Shown here: positions 9,012-18,010 of the stretch, piece by piece
Position numbering within the stretch: the stretch's first letter is position 1
Layout of the letters: each line of letters opens with the position of its first letter
NCBI RefSeq assembly: GCF_030852425.1
Contig: NZ_NSDM01000028.1
Span: 1-53,075, forward strand
Direction: 5' to 3'
Source: Saccharothrix longispora
GTDB lineage: Bacteria > Actinomycetota > Actinomycetes > Mycobacteriales > Pseudonocardiaceae
DNA length: 53,075 nucleotides
Position numbers and translations under genes: made by a program
Notes under the pieces: model-generated
The model's database searches: none
What the model saw: the letters and a program-made list of their open reading frames with translations, nothing else
What the model was told of the DNA's origin: nothing

Positions 9012-9635
9012 TCAGCCGCCGATCACGCCGATCGCGATGCCGATCATCGCGGTGTTGTAGATGAACGAGAGCACGCCGTGCGCGAGGACCCGCAGCCGGA
9101 TGCCGGAGGTGCGGGACTCGACATCGGAGACGGCGAACGTGGTGCCGACGGTGAACGAGAAGTACGCGAAGTCGATGAACGTCGGGTGCTCGGTGCCGGG
9201 GAACACCAACGGCTTCTCGGGCAGGGCGCCGTAGTAGGCCTGCGCGTAGCGGTCGGCGTAGCCGAAGTGCAGGATCGCCCACGCCAGCAGCACGGCGGGC
9301 ACACCCGCGGCCTTGCCGATCGCCGCCGCCGGGGTGCCCTCTTCGATGAGCACGATGGTCAGGCCGGACATGATCCCGATGATACTGGTGAACAGGGTGA
9401 ACAGGGTGCCGCTGCGACGGCCCAGCGCGCTCTTGACCCACGCGCCCCGGTCGTTGCCCGCCCGCTTGGCGCGACCGAGGCGGATGACGCGGATCGCGAG
9501 GTAGACGACGGCGACGAGGTCCCACAACGCGATCCATCTGCTGTCGTGCACCTCCGCCAAGAAGATGGGGACGCCGAGCAGGACGAGCGTGCCCTCGATG
9601 ATCCGGGACAGCACGGTTGACGGGCTGAAGCGCAT
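9012..9635 (-). CDS. DUF1345-family integral membrane protein
   Basis: A 207-residue membrane protein with about five hydrophobic segments, including GTLVLLGVPIFLA near the start and FIYNTAMIGIAIGVI at the end. The family-typical stretch YFSFTVGTTFAVSDV (about residues 156-170) precedes the conserved RLRVLAHGVLSF. AAGGAAGG-like ribosome-binding sequence (AAGGAAGG) lies a few bases before the ATG. The family is widespread but has no established function. The neighbour on the same strand is the flavin monooxygenase, 225 bases away, so they need not share a transcript. Confidence 0.85.
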   Translation of the reverse strand: MRFSPSTVLSRIIEGTLVLLGVPIFLAEVHDSRWIALWDLVAVVYLAIRVIRLGRAKRAGNDRGAWVKSALGRRSGTLFTLFTSIIGIMSGLTIVLIEEGTPAAAIGKAAGVPAVLLAWAILHFGYADRYAQAYYGALPEKPLVFPGTEHPTFIDFAYFSFTVGTTFAVSDVESRTSGIRLRVLAHGVLSFIYNTAMIGIAIGVIGG

Positions 9636-9860
9636 GGCCTTCCTTCGTCGGAACGGCAGGGGTGGTTGTCGTCGCCCACCTCGTCCGGATGACGGCGGTC
9701 ATTCCGTGGAGGGGACGACGTGGGGAGGAGTTGCACCGCACGCGGCCGAAGCGCGTGCGCACCGGGCAGTGGCATGGTCGAGTTCGACGCGGTGCCACCG
9801 TCCGTGGTCGGGTGGGACGAGCGCCAGGCGGCCGGTGGGCCGGCGCGGTGCGGGAGGTGA

Positions 9861-11342
9861 TCAGCGGGCAGGGACGTCCCGGACCGGGACCGCGGTGAAG
9901 GCGTCGGCCGGGGCGTGGGCGTCGAGGAGCCGTGCGAACTTCCGCGCGCCGGCCGGCCACGGGTTCGTGACGGGACCGTCGGAGTCGAGCTTGAACCAGG
10001 ACCGGACGCCGCCGGGCCACACGGTGCGTGCCAGCGCGGCGTCCAGTCGGCGCCGATAAGCCGCCATCGCCGCCGGGGTCACCGCGGTGGGCGCACCGAG
10101 CCGCGCGTTGAGCTCCAGGCACCTCATGATGTAACGGACCTGGTGTTCCTTCATCGACGGGTTGCTGTTGGTCGGGGTGAAGCTGTGCGGTCCGGCGATC
10201 AGGTACATCGACGGGAACCCGGGTACGGCGAGCCCGAAGAACGCCTCCGGACGACCTCGCTCCGCCCAGTGCGCGTGCAGGTCGACGCCGTTCCGGCCCC
10301 GGACGGTGATGCCGCTGAAGAACTCCGGAGCGCGGAACCCGGTGGCCCACACGATCACGTCGGCATGGCGGTGCGTGCCCGTGACCGTCCGGATGCCGTC
10401 GCCGGTGACCCGGTCGACGGGATCGGTGACCAGTTCGACGTGGGGCAGGGTCAGCGCCGGGTAGAACCGGCTGTCCACCAGGATGCGCTTCTCGCCGATG
10501 CGGTAGTCCGGGGTGAGCTTGTCGCGCAGCGCCCGATCGGGGACCTGCCGTCGCAGGTGGGCGAGGGCGAGCCACCGGGCGGGACGGGCCGACCAGCCTT
10601 CGCGCGTGATGGGGGCCAGCAGCAGGTCGGCCCCGAGGTACAGGCCCGCCCGGTAGAGCCGGTGCAGACCCGGCAGGTGGGCCAACGCCCACCGGCTCAC
10701 CGGGCCGAACCGGTCGGCGGGTTTGGGCAGGACCCAGGGCGGCGTGCGCTGGTACAGCGTGACCGTCGTCGCGGTGCGCGCCAGTTCCGGAACCATCTGC
10801 GCCGCCGACGACCCCGTTCCGACGACCGCGACGTGCCCGGTCAGGTCGGCGTCGTGGTCCCACCGCGCCGAGTGGAACGCCCGACCGGTGAAGCTGTGCG
10901 CGCCGGGGAGGTCGGGAACGGCGGGCCGGTGCAGTTGGCCCACAGCCCACACCACCGCGTCGGCGTGGAGGAGCTGCCCGTCCGCCGTGGTCAGCGTCCA
11001 GGTCCCGTCCGCGTCGACGTAGGTCGCCGACGTGACGGAGGTGTTGCTGCGCAGGTGCCGGCGCAGTCCGTTCCGGTCGGCGACGGCGCGCATGTAGCCG
11101 AGGATCGATCCCTGGTCGGGGAAGCGCACCTCGGCGTCGCGGTAGGGGTCGAAGCCGAACGAGTACAGGTGGGACGGGACGTCGCAGGCCGAGCCGGGGT
11201 AGGTGTTCTCCCGCCACACCCCGCCTACGTCGTCACCCTCCTCCAGGATGACGAAGTCGTCGATCCCCGCTGCTCGCAGCGCCGCCCCCATGGTCAGCCC
11301 GCCGAATCCGGCGCCCACCACCACGATCCTGTGCCTCGACAT
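9861..11342 (-). CDS. Flavin-containing monooxygenase, Baeyer-Villiger type I
   Basis: A 493-residue FAD/NADPH enzyme. FAD fold VVVGAGFGG near residues 7-15; the class I Baeyer-Villiger fingerprint FxGxxxHxxxW[PD] is matched exactly by FTGRAFHSARWD (151-162); the NADPH fold follows as VAVVGTGSSAAQ (171-182); and ATG-type motif VIVWATGFRAPEFF sits in the C-terminal half. Enzymes of this type insert oxygen next to a ketone or oxygenate a soft heteroatom. The substrate cannot be read from sequence. It is divergent from the LuxR-type regulator gene, across 362 bases that contain direct repeats, so that regulator may control it. Confidence 0.9.
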   Translation of the reverse strand: MSRHRIVVVGAGFGGLTMGAALRAAGIDDFVILEEGDDVGGVWRENTYPGSACDVPSHLYSFGFDPYRDAEVRFPDQGSILGYMRAVADRNGLRRHLRSNTSVTSATYVDADGTWTLTTADGQLLHADAVVWAVGQLHRPAVPDLPGAHSFTGRAFHSARWDHDADLTGHVAVVGTGSSAAQMVPELARTATTVTLYQRTPPWVLPKPADRFGPVSRWALAHLPGLHRLYRAGLYLGADLLLAPITREGWSARPARWLALAHLRRQVPDRALRDKLTPDYRIGEKRILVDSRFYPALTLPHVELVTDPVDRVTGDGIRTVTGTHRHADVIVWATGFRAPEFFSGITVRGRNGVDLHAHWAERGRPEAFFGLAVPGFPSMYLIAGPHSFTPTNSNPSMKEHQVRYIMRCLELNARLGAPTAVTPAAMAAYRRRLDAALARTVWPGGVRSWFKLDSDGPVTNPWPAGARKFARLLDAHAPADAFTAVPVRDVPAR

Positions 11343-11704
11343 GGTCAGCCCGGATCTTCCTGTCGTCGAATCGGGTTCCGCGCGGTCGTCCGCGGAGCCG
11401 ACGTGGCGATTCCGCGCGTGCCCGCCGGTTCGCCGTCGTCCGGTGACGAATACTCGTCCACCCGGGTGATCCGACTGCGCGAACCTGCTCGGAAATGCAC
11501 GACTTCCGGCACGAAGGGGCAATGCCGGGTGGGCCGCTGTCCGGGGGTGTTGGTCGACGCCGGCCCACCGGGCGTGGCGGTGGAGCCGGCACGGGAGTCC
11601 CGGAGCCGGTCTTGAGGGAGCTCTGAAGCCGGTCTTGAGATGGCCTGAAGACGGCTCTTCCACACTTCTGCCCGACAGCGGGGCGAGGACCGGGAGAGGT
11701 TGCC
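11343..11704. other. Divergent intergenic region, monooxygenase / LuxR-type regulator
   Basis: 362 bases between two divergent starts, presumably holding both promoters. The half near 11705 contains the direct repeats listed separately. The rest shows no recognisable gene. Confidence 0.5.
11602..11659 (+). promoter_or_regulatory. Three direct repeats (~22-23 bp period) upstream of the LuxR-type regulator
   Basis: The 13-mer agccggtcttgag occurs exactly at 11604-11616 and 11627-11639, and a degenerate third copy (tgaagacggctctt) starts at 11646. Spacing of 23 and 22 bases places the copies on one face of the helix, two turns apart. That layout is used by OmpR-like and SARP-type activators, and a SARP-type protein is encoded 2 kb away. 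The repeats end about 45 bases before the GTG start. The binding protein is unknown. Confidence 0.4.
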
Positions 11705-12412
11705 GTGGAAGCGACGAGGAGAGCCCGCGAGGTGGTGCGGGAACGAGTGCGGGTGCTGGTGCACTCGGCGGACCCGTTGAGCGCGGTCGGGCTGGCCGGC
11801 GTGCTGCGGTCCAGGCCGGAGTTCGCCGTTCTCGTCCCGGGCTACGGGATGGACGGCGGGATGGACGGCGGGATGGACGGCGGGACGGGGGTGGACGACC
11901 GCGGGGTGGACGTGGTGGTGCTGGCCGCGGACCGGTTGGGCACCCGCGAGCTGGCCGTGCTGAGACGGGTGGCGGCCACCACGGGGGCACCCGTGGTCCT
12001 GGTGGCCGACGGGGTCGAGCCGTCCCAGCTGCTCGCCGTCGTGGCGCAGCACGTGGTGGCGGTGTTGCCGAGGCCTGCCGCGGCGGGCCGGCAGTTGGTG
12101 CAGGCCGTGCACGCCGCGGCGAACGGCGCCGGGGTGCTGTCCCCGCTCCTGCTCGGCGAACTGCTCAAGGATCTCCAACGCCTCCAGCGCGAGGTCCAGA
12201 TCGCTCACGGCCTCGGCACGGGCGACCTGTCCTCCCGCGAGGTCGAGGTGCTGCGCCTGCTGGCCGAAGGGCTCGACACCAGCGACATCGCCGGCTTCCT
12301 CAACTACTCCGAACGCACCGTCAAGAACGTCATCCACGTCCTCACCACCCGGCTCAACCTGCGCAACCGCCCCCACGCCGTCGCCTACGCCCTGCGCGCC
12401 GGGATCATCTGA
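11705..12412 (+). CDS. Atypical NarL/LuxR-type response regulator
   Basis: A 235-residue regulator. The C-terminal ~65 residues (from LSSREVEVLRLLAEGL) form a clear LuxR-type helix-turn-helix. The N-terminal half looks like a receiver domain (RVRVLVHSADPLSAVGLAGVLRS) but lacks the acidic pair (HSAD in place of a DD-type motif). The usual phospho-acceptor position in VDVVVLAADRLG is alanine. It should therefore not be controlled by ordinary phosphorylation. A low-complexity insert made of three GMDG-type repeats (residues ~48-60) interrupts the receiver. The GTG start is supported by GGGAGAGG at 11692-11699. No sensor kinase is adjacent. Confidence 0.85.
   Translation: MEATRRAREVVRERVRVLVHSADPLSAVGLAGVLRSRPEFAVLVPGYGMDGGMDGGMDGGTGVDDRGVDVVVLAADRLGTRELAVLRRVAATTGAPVVLVADGVEPSQLLAVVAQHVVAVLPRPAAAGRQLVQAVHAAANGAGVLSPLLLGELLKDLQRLQREVQIAHGLGTGDLSSREVEVLRLLAEGLDTSDIAGFLNYSERTVKNVIHVLTTRLNLRNRPHAVAYALRAGII
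11846..11881 (+). repeat. Three perfect 12-bp tandem repeats inside the regulator gene
   Basis: Unit gggatggacggc, three exact copies in frame, encoding GMDG repeats. Copy number could change by slippage without breaking the frame. Confidence 0.9.
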
Positions 12413-12430
12413 CCGCCCGAGGCGCCACTG

Positions 12431-12455
12431 GCACGGGCCCGGACCGGTCCCGTGC
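12431..12455 (+). terminator. Short hairpin between regulator and TIM-barrel gene
   Basis: 7-bp perfect stem (gcacggg / cccgtgc) with an 11-nt loop, 18 bases after the regulator stop. It is a weak candidate that could partly terminate or attenuate read-through into the next gene. Confidence 0.3.
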
Positions 12456-12528
12456 GCGCCACGGCGGCACGCGAACCCGCTGCCCGCACCCGGAGCGACG
12501 CGGCGACGACCAGTACGAGGAGCATGAG

Positions 12529-13260
12529 ATGTCCGAGGCCGCCGCGGTGGGTTTCTCCAGCCGCTGCTTCAGCCCCGCCGACTACCGCCTGGCGGTGCTG
12601 GCCAACCAGGCGCACGGCGGCGACGCGCTGGAGATCGGCTGCGACGACGCGGGGCTGCTGCCCTACCTGGAGGGCGAGCTGCCGCTGTTGGACCTGGACG
12701 GCTTCGAGCGGGTCACCGTGCAGGCGCCCCGGTTCACCGACGACGACGAGCGGGTGACCGCCGAGCGGCTGGGCTCGCTGGACCTGCCGCTGGTCGTGCA
12801 CGCCGACCGGGTGCGCGACGTCGACGCGTGGCGCGGGCCGGGCCGTCGGGTCATGGTGGGGAACACCGGTGGGCCGGACCGCTTCGGCAGCGCGGCGGAA
12901 CACCTGGACGGGATCTTCCGGGCCCTGCCGGAGGCCGGCTTCTGCCTGGACGTCGCGCACGCGTTCACCGCCGGTGGACCGGACCTGGTCGAGCGCTTCG
13001 CCCGGCGCTTCGGCGACCGGCTGGAGCAGTTGCACGTCGGCCGCCCTGACGTGCCCCGACGCCCTGACGCGCCCCGACGTCCCGGCGGGTCGCTGCCCGA
13101 CGATCCGACACTGGTCGGGATCGCGCTGGGGGCGCTGGGCCGGCAGGTGCCGGTGATCATCCGACGCCCCGTGCCCACGGCGTGGACGCAGGAGCTGTCC
13201 CGCACCGTCCGGGTGCTGCGGGAGGTCGTCGTGGGCTTCCCCGCGGCGGTGCCGGTGTGA
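12529..13260 (+). CDS. Sugar-phosphate-isomerase/AP-endonuclease-like TIM-barrel protein
   Basis: A 243-residue protein. VMVGNTGGPDRFG (~105-117), GFCLDVAHAF (~142-151) and RFGDRLEQLHVG (~163-174) match the pattern of metal-binding strand ends in xylose-isomerase-like/endonuclease IV-like TIM barrels (acidic residue on one strand, DxxHA on the next, LHV later). The barrel is short, and a Pro/Arg/Asp repeat (about residues 175-187) replaces part of the end, so an enzymatic role is uncertain. The start ATG has GGAG at 12518-12521. It lies 116 bases after the LuxR-type regulator, on the same strand, and its stop is 8 bases from the stop of the convergent SARP-type gene. Confidence 0.5.
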   Translation: MSEAAAVGFSSRCFSPADYRLAVLANQAHGGDALEIGCDDAGLLPYLEGELPLLDLDGFERVTVQAPRFTDDDERVTAERLGSLDLPLVVHADRVRDVDAWRGPGRRVMVGNTGGPDRFGSAAEHLDGIFRALPEAGFCLDVAHAFTAGGPDLVERFARRFGDRLEQLHVGRPDVPRRPDAPRRPGGSLPDDPTLVGIALGALGRQVPVIIRRPVPTAWTQELSRTVRVLREVVVGFPAAVPV

Positions 13261-13268
13261 GCGGCCCG

Positions 13269-16200
13269 TCAGACCGACCGGTCGAGCACCCGCGCCCGCG
13301 CCCGCCGCTCGTCCCACGCGGCACCGAACCCCCGGTACAGCGCGAGGGCCTCGGTCAACGCGCCGTCCGCCTCGGTGACGAGCCCGCGGCGGGCCAGCAG
13401 CACCGCCTGGTCCTCCAGGGTCTGCGCCAGCTCGAACGCCCTGCCCACCGCGCGGTAGTGCGCGATCACCCCGGTCAGGCCGTCCGGGTCGCCGTCGAGC
13501 ACGCCGCGGCAGCGCCGGGCGGCCGCGGCGGCCCTGGCCCGGGTCGTCTCGCGGGCGGCCTCCGCCTCACAGGCCGCGGCCGCCTCGTGCGCGGTCGCGG
13601 CGTCGCCGCAGGCCAGCGCGTACCGGACCAGGTCGGGCAGCCACTGGTGGCGCAGCATCATCTGCGCGTAGCGGGTGTCCAGGATGCCGCCCAGCACGGA
13701 CGCGGCACGCGCCGGGTCGCCGTCGCGGTCGGCGGACGCCGCCCGGGCCGCGACCAGGAAGTCGCAATTCTCCCGGTCCGCGGCGGTGACCAGCGGCAGG
13801 TTCTCCCCGGCGTCGAGGTGCGCGCCCAACCGCGCGCTGTCGTCCCGGTGGGCGGCCACCAGCGCGGCCACGCCGTGCAGCAGCAACACCGGGCCGCCCT
13901 CCCGCAGCCCGAAGCCGGTGAACCCGGACGAGTCCTCCAGCACGGCGTCGATCTGCGCGACCACTTCCTCCCAGCCGCCCAGCCAGAAGTGGTGCACTGC
14001 CGCGGCCACGCGCAGCCCGGCAACGGGCGTGCCGTGCCCCGCGATCTCGAAGGCCAACCGCAGGTCGGCTTCCGCGTCCGCCGTCCGGTCCAGGCACTGG
14101 AGGGTGAAGATCCGGTTGTCCAGCAGCACCAGTCGCAGGTCCGCGAGGCTGATGTCGGTGCCGACCACCGCCAGCGCCCGGTCCAGGTGGCCGACCGCCG
14201 CGGTGTAGTCCCGGCGCACGGCGTCGACCTGCCAGAGCACCTCCAGCGCCTGGCCGACGGAGAAGCGGTCGTCGACCCGCTCGCCCAGCGCGACGGCCTC
14301 GCGGGCGCTCGCCGCCGACGCCTCCAGGTCGCCGACGCCCGCGCGCTGCACCAGCGCCAGCAGCGACACCAGCCGGGCCCGCCACACGTCGGGCAGGACC
14401 GGGTCCTCCAGCGCCTCGTGCAGCGCGACGAGCGCGGCTTCGGCCCGCGAGGCGCGGTAGGGCACGTAGGCCAGGACCCACCGCACCTCCGCCACCCGGT
14501 CCGGGTCGGTCAGCCGGGGCAGGGCGCGGCGGGCGGACTCCTCGGCCTCGACGTCGCGCCCCATCCGGAACAGCACGCTGCTCAGGTGTGCCGTCAGCGT
14601 CGCCCACCGGGCGTCCCGCACGGGGGTGGAGCCGGTGCAGCGGCGCAGCAGTTCGATCGCCACCAGCGGCGCCCGGTAGGTGAGCGCGGGCGCGGCGCCC
14701 GCCAACCAGTCCACCACCCACGCCGCGACGTCACCCTCGGCGGCGAGCAGCTGCCGGGCCACGTTCTCCACCGGGGCGCCGGCCTCGGCCAGGGTCTGGG
14801 CGGCCTGGTGGTGCAGCGCCACGCGCAACCCGCCGGGCATCCCCTCGTACAGCGCCTGCCTGATCAGCGGGTGCCGGAACGCCAGGCGCAGGCCCGCGTC
14901 GCGCAACACGCCCGCCTCGACGGCCTCCTCGAACGGCTTGACCAGCTCCGACACCGGCCTGGACAGCACCAGCGCCAGGTCGTTGACGGCGAACTCGCCA
15001 CCCAGCAGCGCCGCTGACCGCAGCACCTCCCGCGTGGCCTCCGACAGGAAGCCCAACCTGTCCGCCACCGCCGACACCAGGGACACCGGAACGCGGTCCA
15101 GCGCGTCGGGCCCGACGTCCGCGGTGCCCTCCCCGACGTGGACGACCCCCTCGCGGACCAGGGCGTCGGCCACCTCCCGCACGTACAGCGGGTTGCCGCC
15201 CGCCCGTGCGGTGATCCGCCGCAGGCCGGGGCCGGGGACCGCGCCGACGAGGTCGCCGACCATGCCGGCCACGTCGTCCTGGTCCAGCGGCTGCGGGGTG
15301 AGCAGCTCACCGCCGCGGACGCGCACGTCGCGGCGCAGCTGCTCCACCTCGGGCCGCCGGGGCAGCGGTCGGGCCGCGCCGACCAGCAGCAGCGGCAGCC
15401 GGTCGACCCGCACACACAGCCGGTGCCACAGCTCCATGCTGGCTTCGTCGGCCCACTGGAGGTCGTCCAGGGCCAGGGCCAGGGGGGCTTCCTGGCACAG
15501 CTGCTCCACCAGGTCGACCAGCCGGTCGATGGCGGTCAGGACCGGGTCGCCGCCGCCGAGGACCGACCTCCCGGGCTGGTCGTCGCGCAGGGCCCGCGAG
15601 ATCGCCACCCGGCGCGGGTCGGGGGAGCGGGTGTGCACCCCGAGGCAGTCCAGCGCCAGCCGCAGCGGGAAGCCTCGGCCCAGCTCGTCGGCCACCGCGT
15701 GCGCGACCTGCGCCCCGGCCTCCGCCGCGTGCGCCAGCGTCGCGGCCACCAGCGCCGACTTGCCGATGCCCATCTCGCCCTCGACCCACAGCGCGCGGCC
15801 GTGCCCGGCGCGCACGTCGTGGAGCGCTTCCCGCACCACGCGCTCCTCGCCCTCCCGGCCGACCAGGACCGGGGCGCCGGGCAGTTGCGGTCGGGGCAGG
15901 GTGACCGAGGAGCGGGCAGACGCCGCCGCGGGGGTGACCACGACCGCCGCGGCGGTCGGCGGCAGCAGCGCCGGGTCGTCGCTCAGGACCTGCTGGTGCA
16001 GGGCGCGTAGCCGGGGGCTCGGTCGCACGCCCAGCTCGTCGACCAGGACCTGCCGAGTCTGCCGGTACACGTCCAGCGCCTCGGCGCCGCGACCGCAGCG
16101 GTACAGCGCCAGCATCAGCAGGGCGCGCGGCTGCTCGCGCAGCGGGTGCTCCCGGACCAGGGAGCTCAGCTCCGCCACCACGTTTGCGTGCAGCCCGTTG

Positions 16201-16748
16201 GCGAGGGCGGCCTCCGCCCGCAGCTCCCGCGCCGCCACCCGCAGCTCGCCGAGCCGCTGCCGCTGCGCTCGCGCGAACGGCCCGGTCAGGCCGGACAGAG
16301 CGTCGCCGCGCCACATGGCCAGCGCCGCGTCCAGCGATCGCAGCGCCCCCTCGGCGTCCTGCTCCGACAGCTGCCGCCGCGCCCGTTCCCCCAGCCGCTC
16401 GAAGGCCACGGCGTCCACGTCGCCGGGGTCGACGCGCAGGCTGTAGCCGGAACCGACGGACACCAGCAGCCGTGCCGCGACGCCGCGCCGGCGATCCGGT
16501 TCGAGGGCTTTGCGCAGCTGGGAGACGTAGGTGTAGAGGCTGCCCTCGGCCGTCGGCGGCGCCTCCTCGCCCCACACCCCGTCGATCAGCTCCTCGCGGG
16601 GCACCACGGAGCCGACGCGCAGGGCCAGCACCGCGAACACCGCGCGGGGCCGCAGGGAGCCCAGCTCCACCTCCTCGTGCGGCCGCGCCCAGGCGCGCAC
16701 CGGGCCGAGCAGTTCCACCCGCAGGGCGCTGTCCGTCGTTGCCGTCAT
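13269..16748 (-). CDS. AfsR/SARP-family regulator with ATPase and TPR-rich C-terminus
   Basis: A 1,159-residue transcriptional regulator. Residues ~8-105 form an OmpR-like winged helix (SLRPRAVFAVLAL, DGVWGEEAPPTAEGSLYTYVSQLRKAL). Residues ~110-255 are a bacterial transcriptional activation domain (VDAVAFERL to VRPSPRLRALHQQVL). From ~293 there is an ATPase: VLVGREGE, Walker A GEMGIGKS (324-331), Walker B LALALDDLQWAD. The last ~600 residues are helical repeats of TPR type. Such proteins activate secondary-metabolism or developmental genes by binding direct repeats. No PKS or NRPS gene is in the window, so targets are unknown; the repeats at 11602-11659 are one candidate. The ATG has GGAGG at 16756-16760. 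The gene is monocistronic and convergent with the TIM-barrel gene. Confidence 0.92.
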   Translation of the reverse strand: MTATTDSALRVELLGPVRAWARPHEEVELGSLRPRAVFAVLALRVGSVVPREELIDGVWGEEAPPTAEGSLYTYVSQLRKALEPDRRRGVAARLLVSVGSGYSLRVDPGDVDAVAFERLGERARRQLSEQDAEGALRSLDAALAMWRGDALSGLTGPFARAQRQRLGELRVAARELRAEAALANGLHANVVAELSSLVREHPLREQPRALLMLALYRCGRGAEALDVYRQTRQVLVDELGVRPSPRLRALHQQVLSDDPALLPPTAAAVVVTPAAASARSSVTLPRPQLPGAPVLVGREGEERVVREALHDVRAGHGRALWVEGEMGIGKSALVAATLAHAAEAGAQVAHAVADELGRGFPLRLALDCLGVHTRSPDPRRVAISRALRDDQPGRSVLGGGDPVLTAIDRLVDLVEQLCQEAPLALALDDLQWADEASMELWHRLCVRVDRLPLLLVGAARPLPRRPEVEQLRRDVRVRGGELLTPQPLDQDDVAGMVGDLVGAVPGPGLRRITARAGGNPLYVREVADALVREGVVHVGEGTADVGPDALDRVPVSLVSAVADRLGFLSEATREVLRSAALLGGEFAVNDLALVLSRPVSELVKPFEEAVEAGVLRDAGLRLAFRHPLIRQALYEGMPGGLRVALHHQAAQTLAEAGAPVENVARQLLAAEGDVAAWVVDWLAGAAPALTYRAPLVAIELLRRCTGSTPVRDARWATLTAHLSSVLFRMGRDVEAEESARRALPRLTDPDRVAEVRWVLAYVPYRASRAEAALVALHEALEDPVLPDVWRARLVSLLALVQRAGVGDLEASAASAREAVALGERVDDRFSVGQALEVLWQVDAVRRDYTAAVGHLDRALAVVGTDISLADLRLVLLDNRIFTLQCLDRTADAEADLRLAFEIAGHGTPVAGLRVAAAVHHFWLGGWEEVVAQIDAVLEDSSGFTGFGLREGGPVLLLHGVAALVAAHRDDSARLGAHLDAGENLPLVTAADRENCDFLVAARAASADRDGDPARAASVLGGILDTRYAQMMLRHQWLPDLVRYALACGDAATAHEAAAACEAEAARETTRARAAAAARRCRGVLDGDPDGLTGVIAHYRAVGRAFELAQTLEDQAVLLARRGLVTEADGALTEALALYRGFGAAWDERRARARVLDRSV

Positions 16749-16905
16749 GCCGTTGCCTCCGTGCCGTCGACGGACGTGTGCCGGGTGAGCGCGTTCATCA
16801 TCCGTTCCGGGGATCTTCGCGCACAGGCCCCGCTCGCCGGCGGTAGCCGCGGCCCGGCGGTGCGGGGGGGACGTCGCGCACCGCCGGGCCGGGGGCGACG
16901 CGCCG

Positions 16906-17289
16906 TCACGCCGCGAGGACCGCGGCCAGGGCGAGTGCCGCAGGCACCGACTGCACGAAGAGGGTGCGGCGGTTGACCGTCGCGGCCCCGTACGCACCCG
17001 CGACGACGACGCAGACGAGGAAGAACACCGCGAAGGCGGGGCCGACGGGGTCGGGCGCGACGATCGCGACGACCAGGCCGGCGGCGACGAATCCGTTGTA
17101 CAGGCCCTGGTTGGCCGCGAAGGCCTTGGCCTCGTGGGCGAACTCCTCGGTGGTCCCGAACGCGGCGCGGGCACGCGGGGTGGTCCACAGGACCATCTCC
17201 AGCACCACGATGTAGAGGTGGACGAGGACCACCAGGGCGGTCAGGGCGTCGGCGAGGATGCGCACCGCCGGACCGTACCGCCGCGCCAC
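16906..17289 (-). CDS. DUF1304-family small membrane protein
   Basis: A 127-residue protein with four transmembrane helices (ALTALVVLVHLYIVVLEMVL, FVAAGLVVAIVAP, AFAVFFLVCVVVAGAYGAA, VQSVPAALALAAVLA). The intervening ANQGLYNGF is the family hallmark. I chose GTG at 17289 because AAGGGGAAG lies just upstream; a second GTG eight codons later is possible. The family has no defined biochemical function. It is downstream of the ECF sigma gene by 98 bases and in the same direction, a position where an anti-sigma factor is often found, but nothing in the sequence supports that role. Confidence 0.85.
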   Translation of the reverse strand: MARRYGPAVRILADALTALVVLVHLYIVVLEMVLWTTPRARAAFGTTEEFAHEAKAFAANQGLYNGFVAAGLVVAIVAPDPVGPAFAVFFLVCVVVAGAYGAATVNRRTLFVQSVPAALALAAVLAA

Positions 17290-17387
17290 CGCGTTCTTCC
17301 CCTTAGGACGGAGAGGGGTGCACTTCGGGGTAGGCGGTGCGAGTCGTGCGCGGGAGGTTCGTGGCGGGCGTCGACTCGCGGGGGAGG

Positions 17388-17891
17388 TCAGGCGGCTTCC
17401 AGGGCGGCGGGCGCGGGCAGTTCGGCGCGCAGCACCCGCAGGGCCTTGTGCACCCGGCTCTTCACCGTGCCGACCGGCACGCTCAGCACCTCCGCAGCAC
17501 CGGCCGCGGTGCGGTCGGCGAAGTAGACCTCCACGACCGTGCTGCGGTGGGTCGGGGGGAGCGCCTCCAGCACCGAGCCGACCACGACCCGGTTCAGCAC
17601 CTCGTCGGCCGGGCCGGGCACGCTGGTCGGGTCGCCCTCGGGCATCTCGACCTCGGTCGGACGGGCCCGGCGGCTGCGGTACTGGTCCACGACGATGTTG
17701 TGCGCCACCCGCATCAACCACGCCCGGACCGAACCCCGGTCCTCGGTCATCCGGTCCAGGTTGCGCCACGCCCGCAGCCAGGTCTCCTGGACGACGTCCT
17801 CCGCGCGGTGGTGGTCCCCCCGGGTCAGGCGGCTCGCGTAGCCGAGCAGGGCGGAGCCGTGGGCCTCGACGAGCTCTTCGAAGGCGGACAT
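17388..17891 (-). CDS. ECF-type RNA polymerase sigma factor
   Basis: A 167-residue sigma factor. Region 2 spans ~10-75 (LTRGDHHRAEDVVQETWLRAW, the core- and -10-binding helices; VRAWLMRVAHNIVVDQYRS). Region 4 spans ~110-160, with helix-turn-helix GAAEVLSVPVGTVKSRVHKAL reading the -35 element. No region 3. ATG at 17891 with GGGAGG upstream. No zinc-binding or membrane anti-sigma gene is adjacent. It lies 104 bases past the end of the mycP-like gene on the same strand, so it could be a regulator of the secretion locus, but this is positional inference. Confidence 0.92.
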   Translation of the reverse strand: MSAFEELVEAHGSALLGYASRLTRGDHHRAEDVVQETWLRAWRNLDRMTEDRGSVRAWLMRVAHNIVVDQYRSRRARPTEVEMPEGDPTSVPGPADEVLNRVVVGSVLEALPPTHRSTVVEVYFADRTAAGAAEVLSVPVGTVKSRVHKALRVLRAELPAPAALEAA

Positions 17892-17976
17892 GGTGTTTCC
17901 TCCCGATCACGTTCCCGATGGGAAGAGAGTCGCGTCGCGCGAGGAAAAAATCGGTGGGCTTGTCCCTCTGCGGGGC

Positions 17977-18010
17977 GGGGAGGTCCCCGCCGATCTCAGG
18001 GGACCTCCCC
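17977..18010 (-). terminator. Perfect 12-bp inverted repeat over the mycP stop codon
   Basis: Arms ggggaggtcccc and ggggacctcccc with a 10-nt loop that contains the mycP stop codon. It is positioned to end the eccC-mycP transcript. A run of six T on the minus strand follows about 27 bases later (aaaaaa at 17945-17950 on the plus strand), too far for a standard intrinsic terminator but possibly contributory. Confidence 0.55.

Noticed and set aside
13269..16748. Secondary-metabolite cluster implied by the SARP regulator
   Set aside because: No PKS, NRPS or tailoring set is in the window; only the small isoprenoid cassette 6 kb away, with no direct link.
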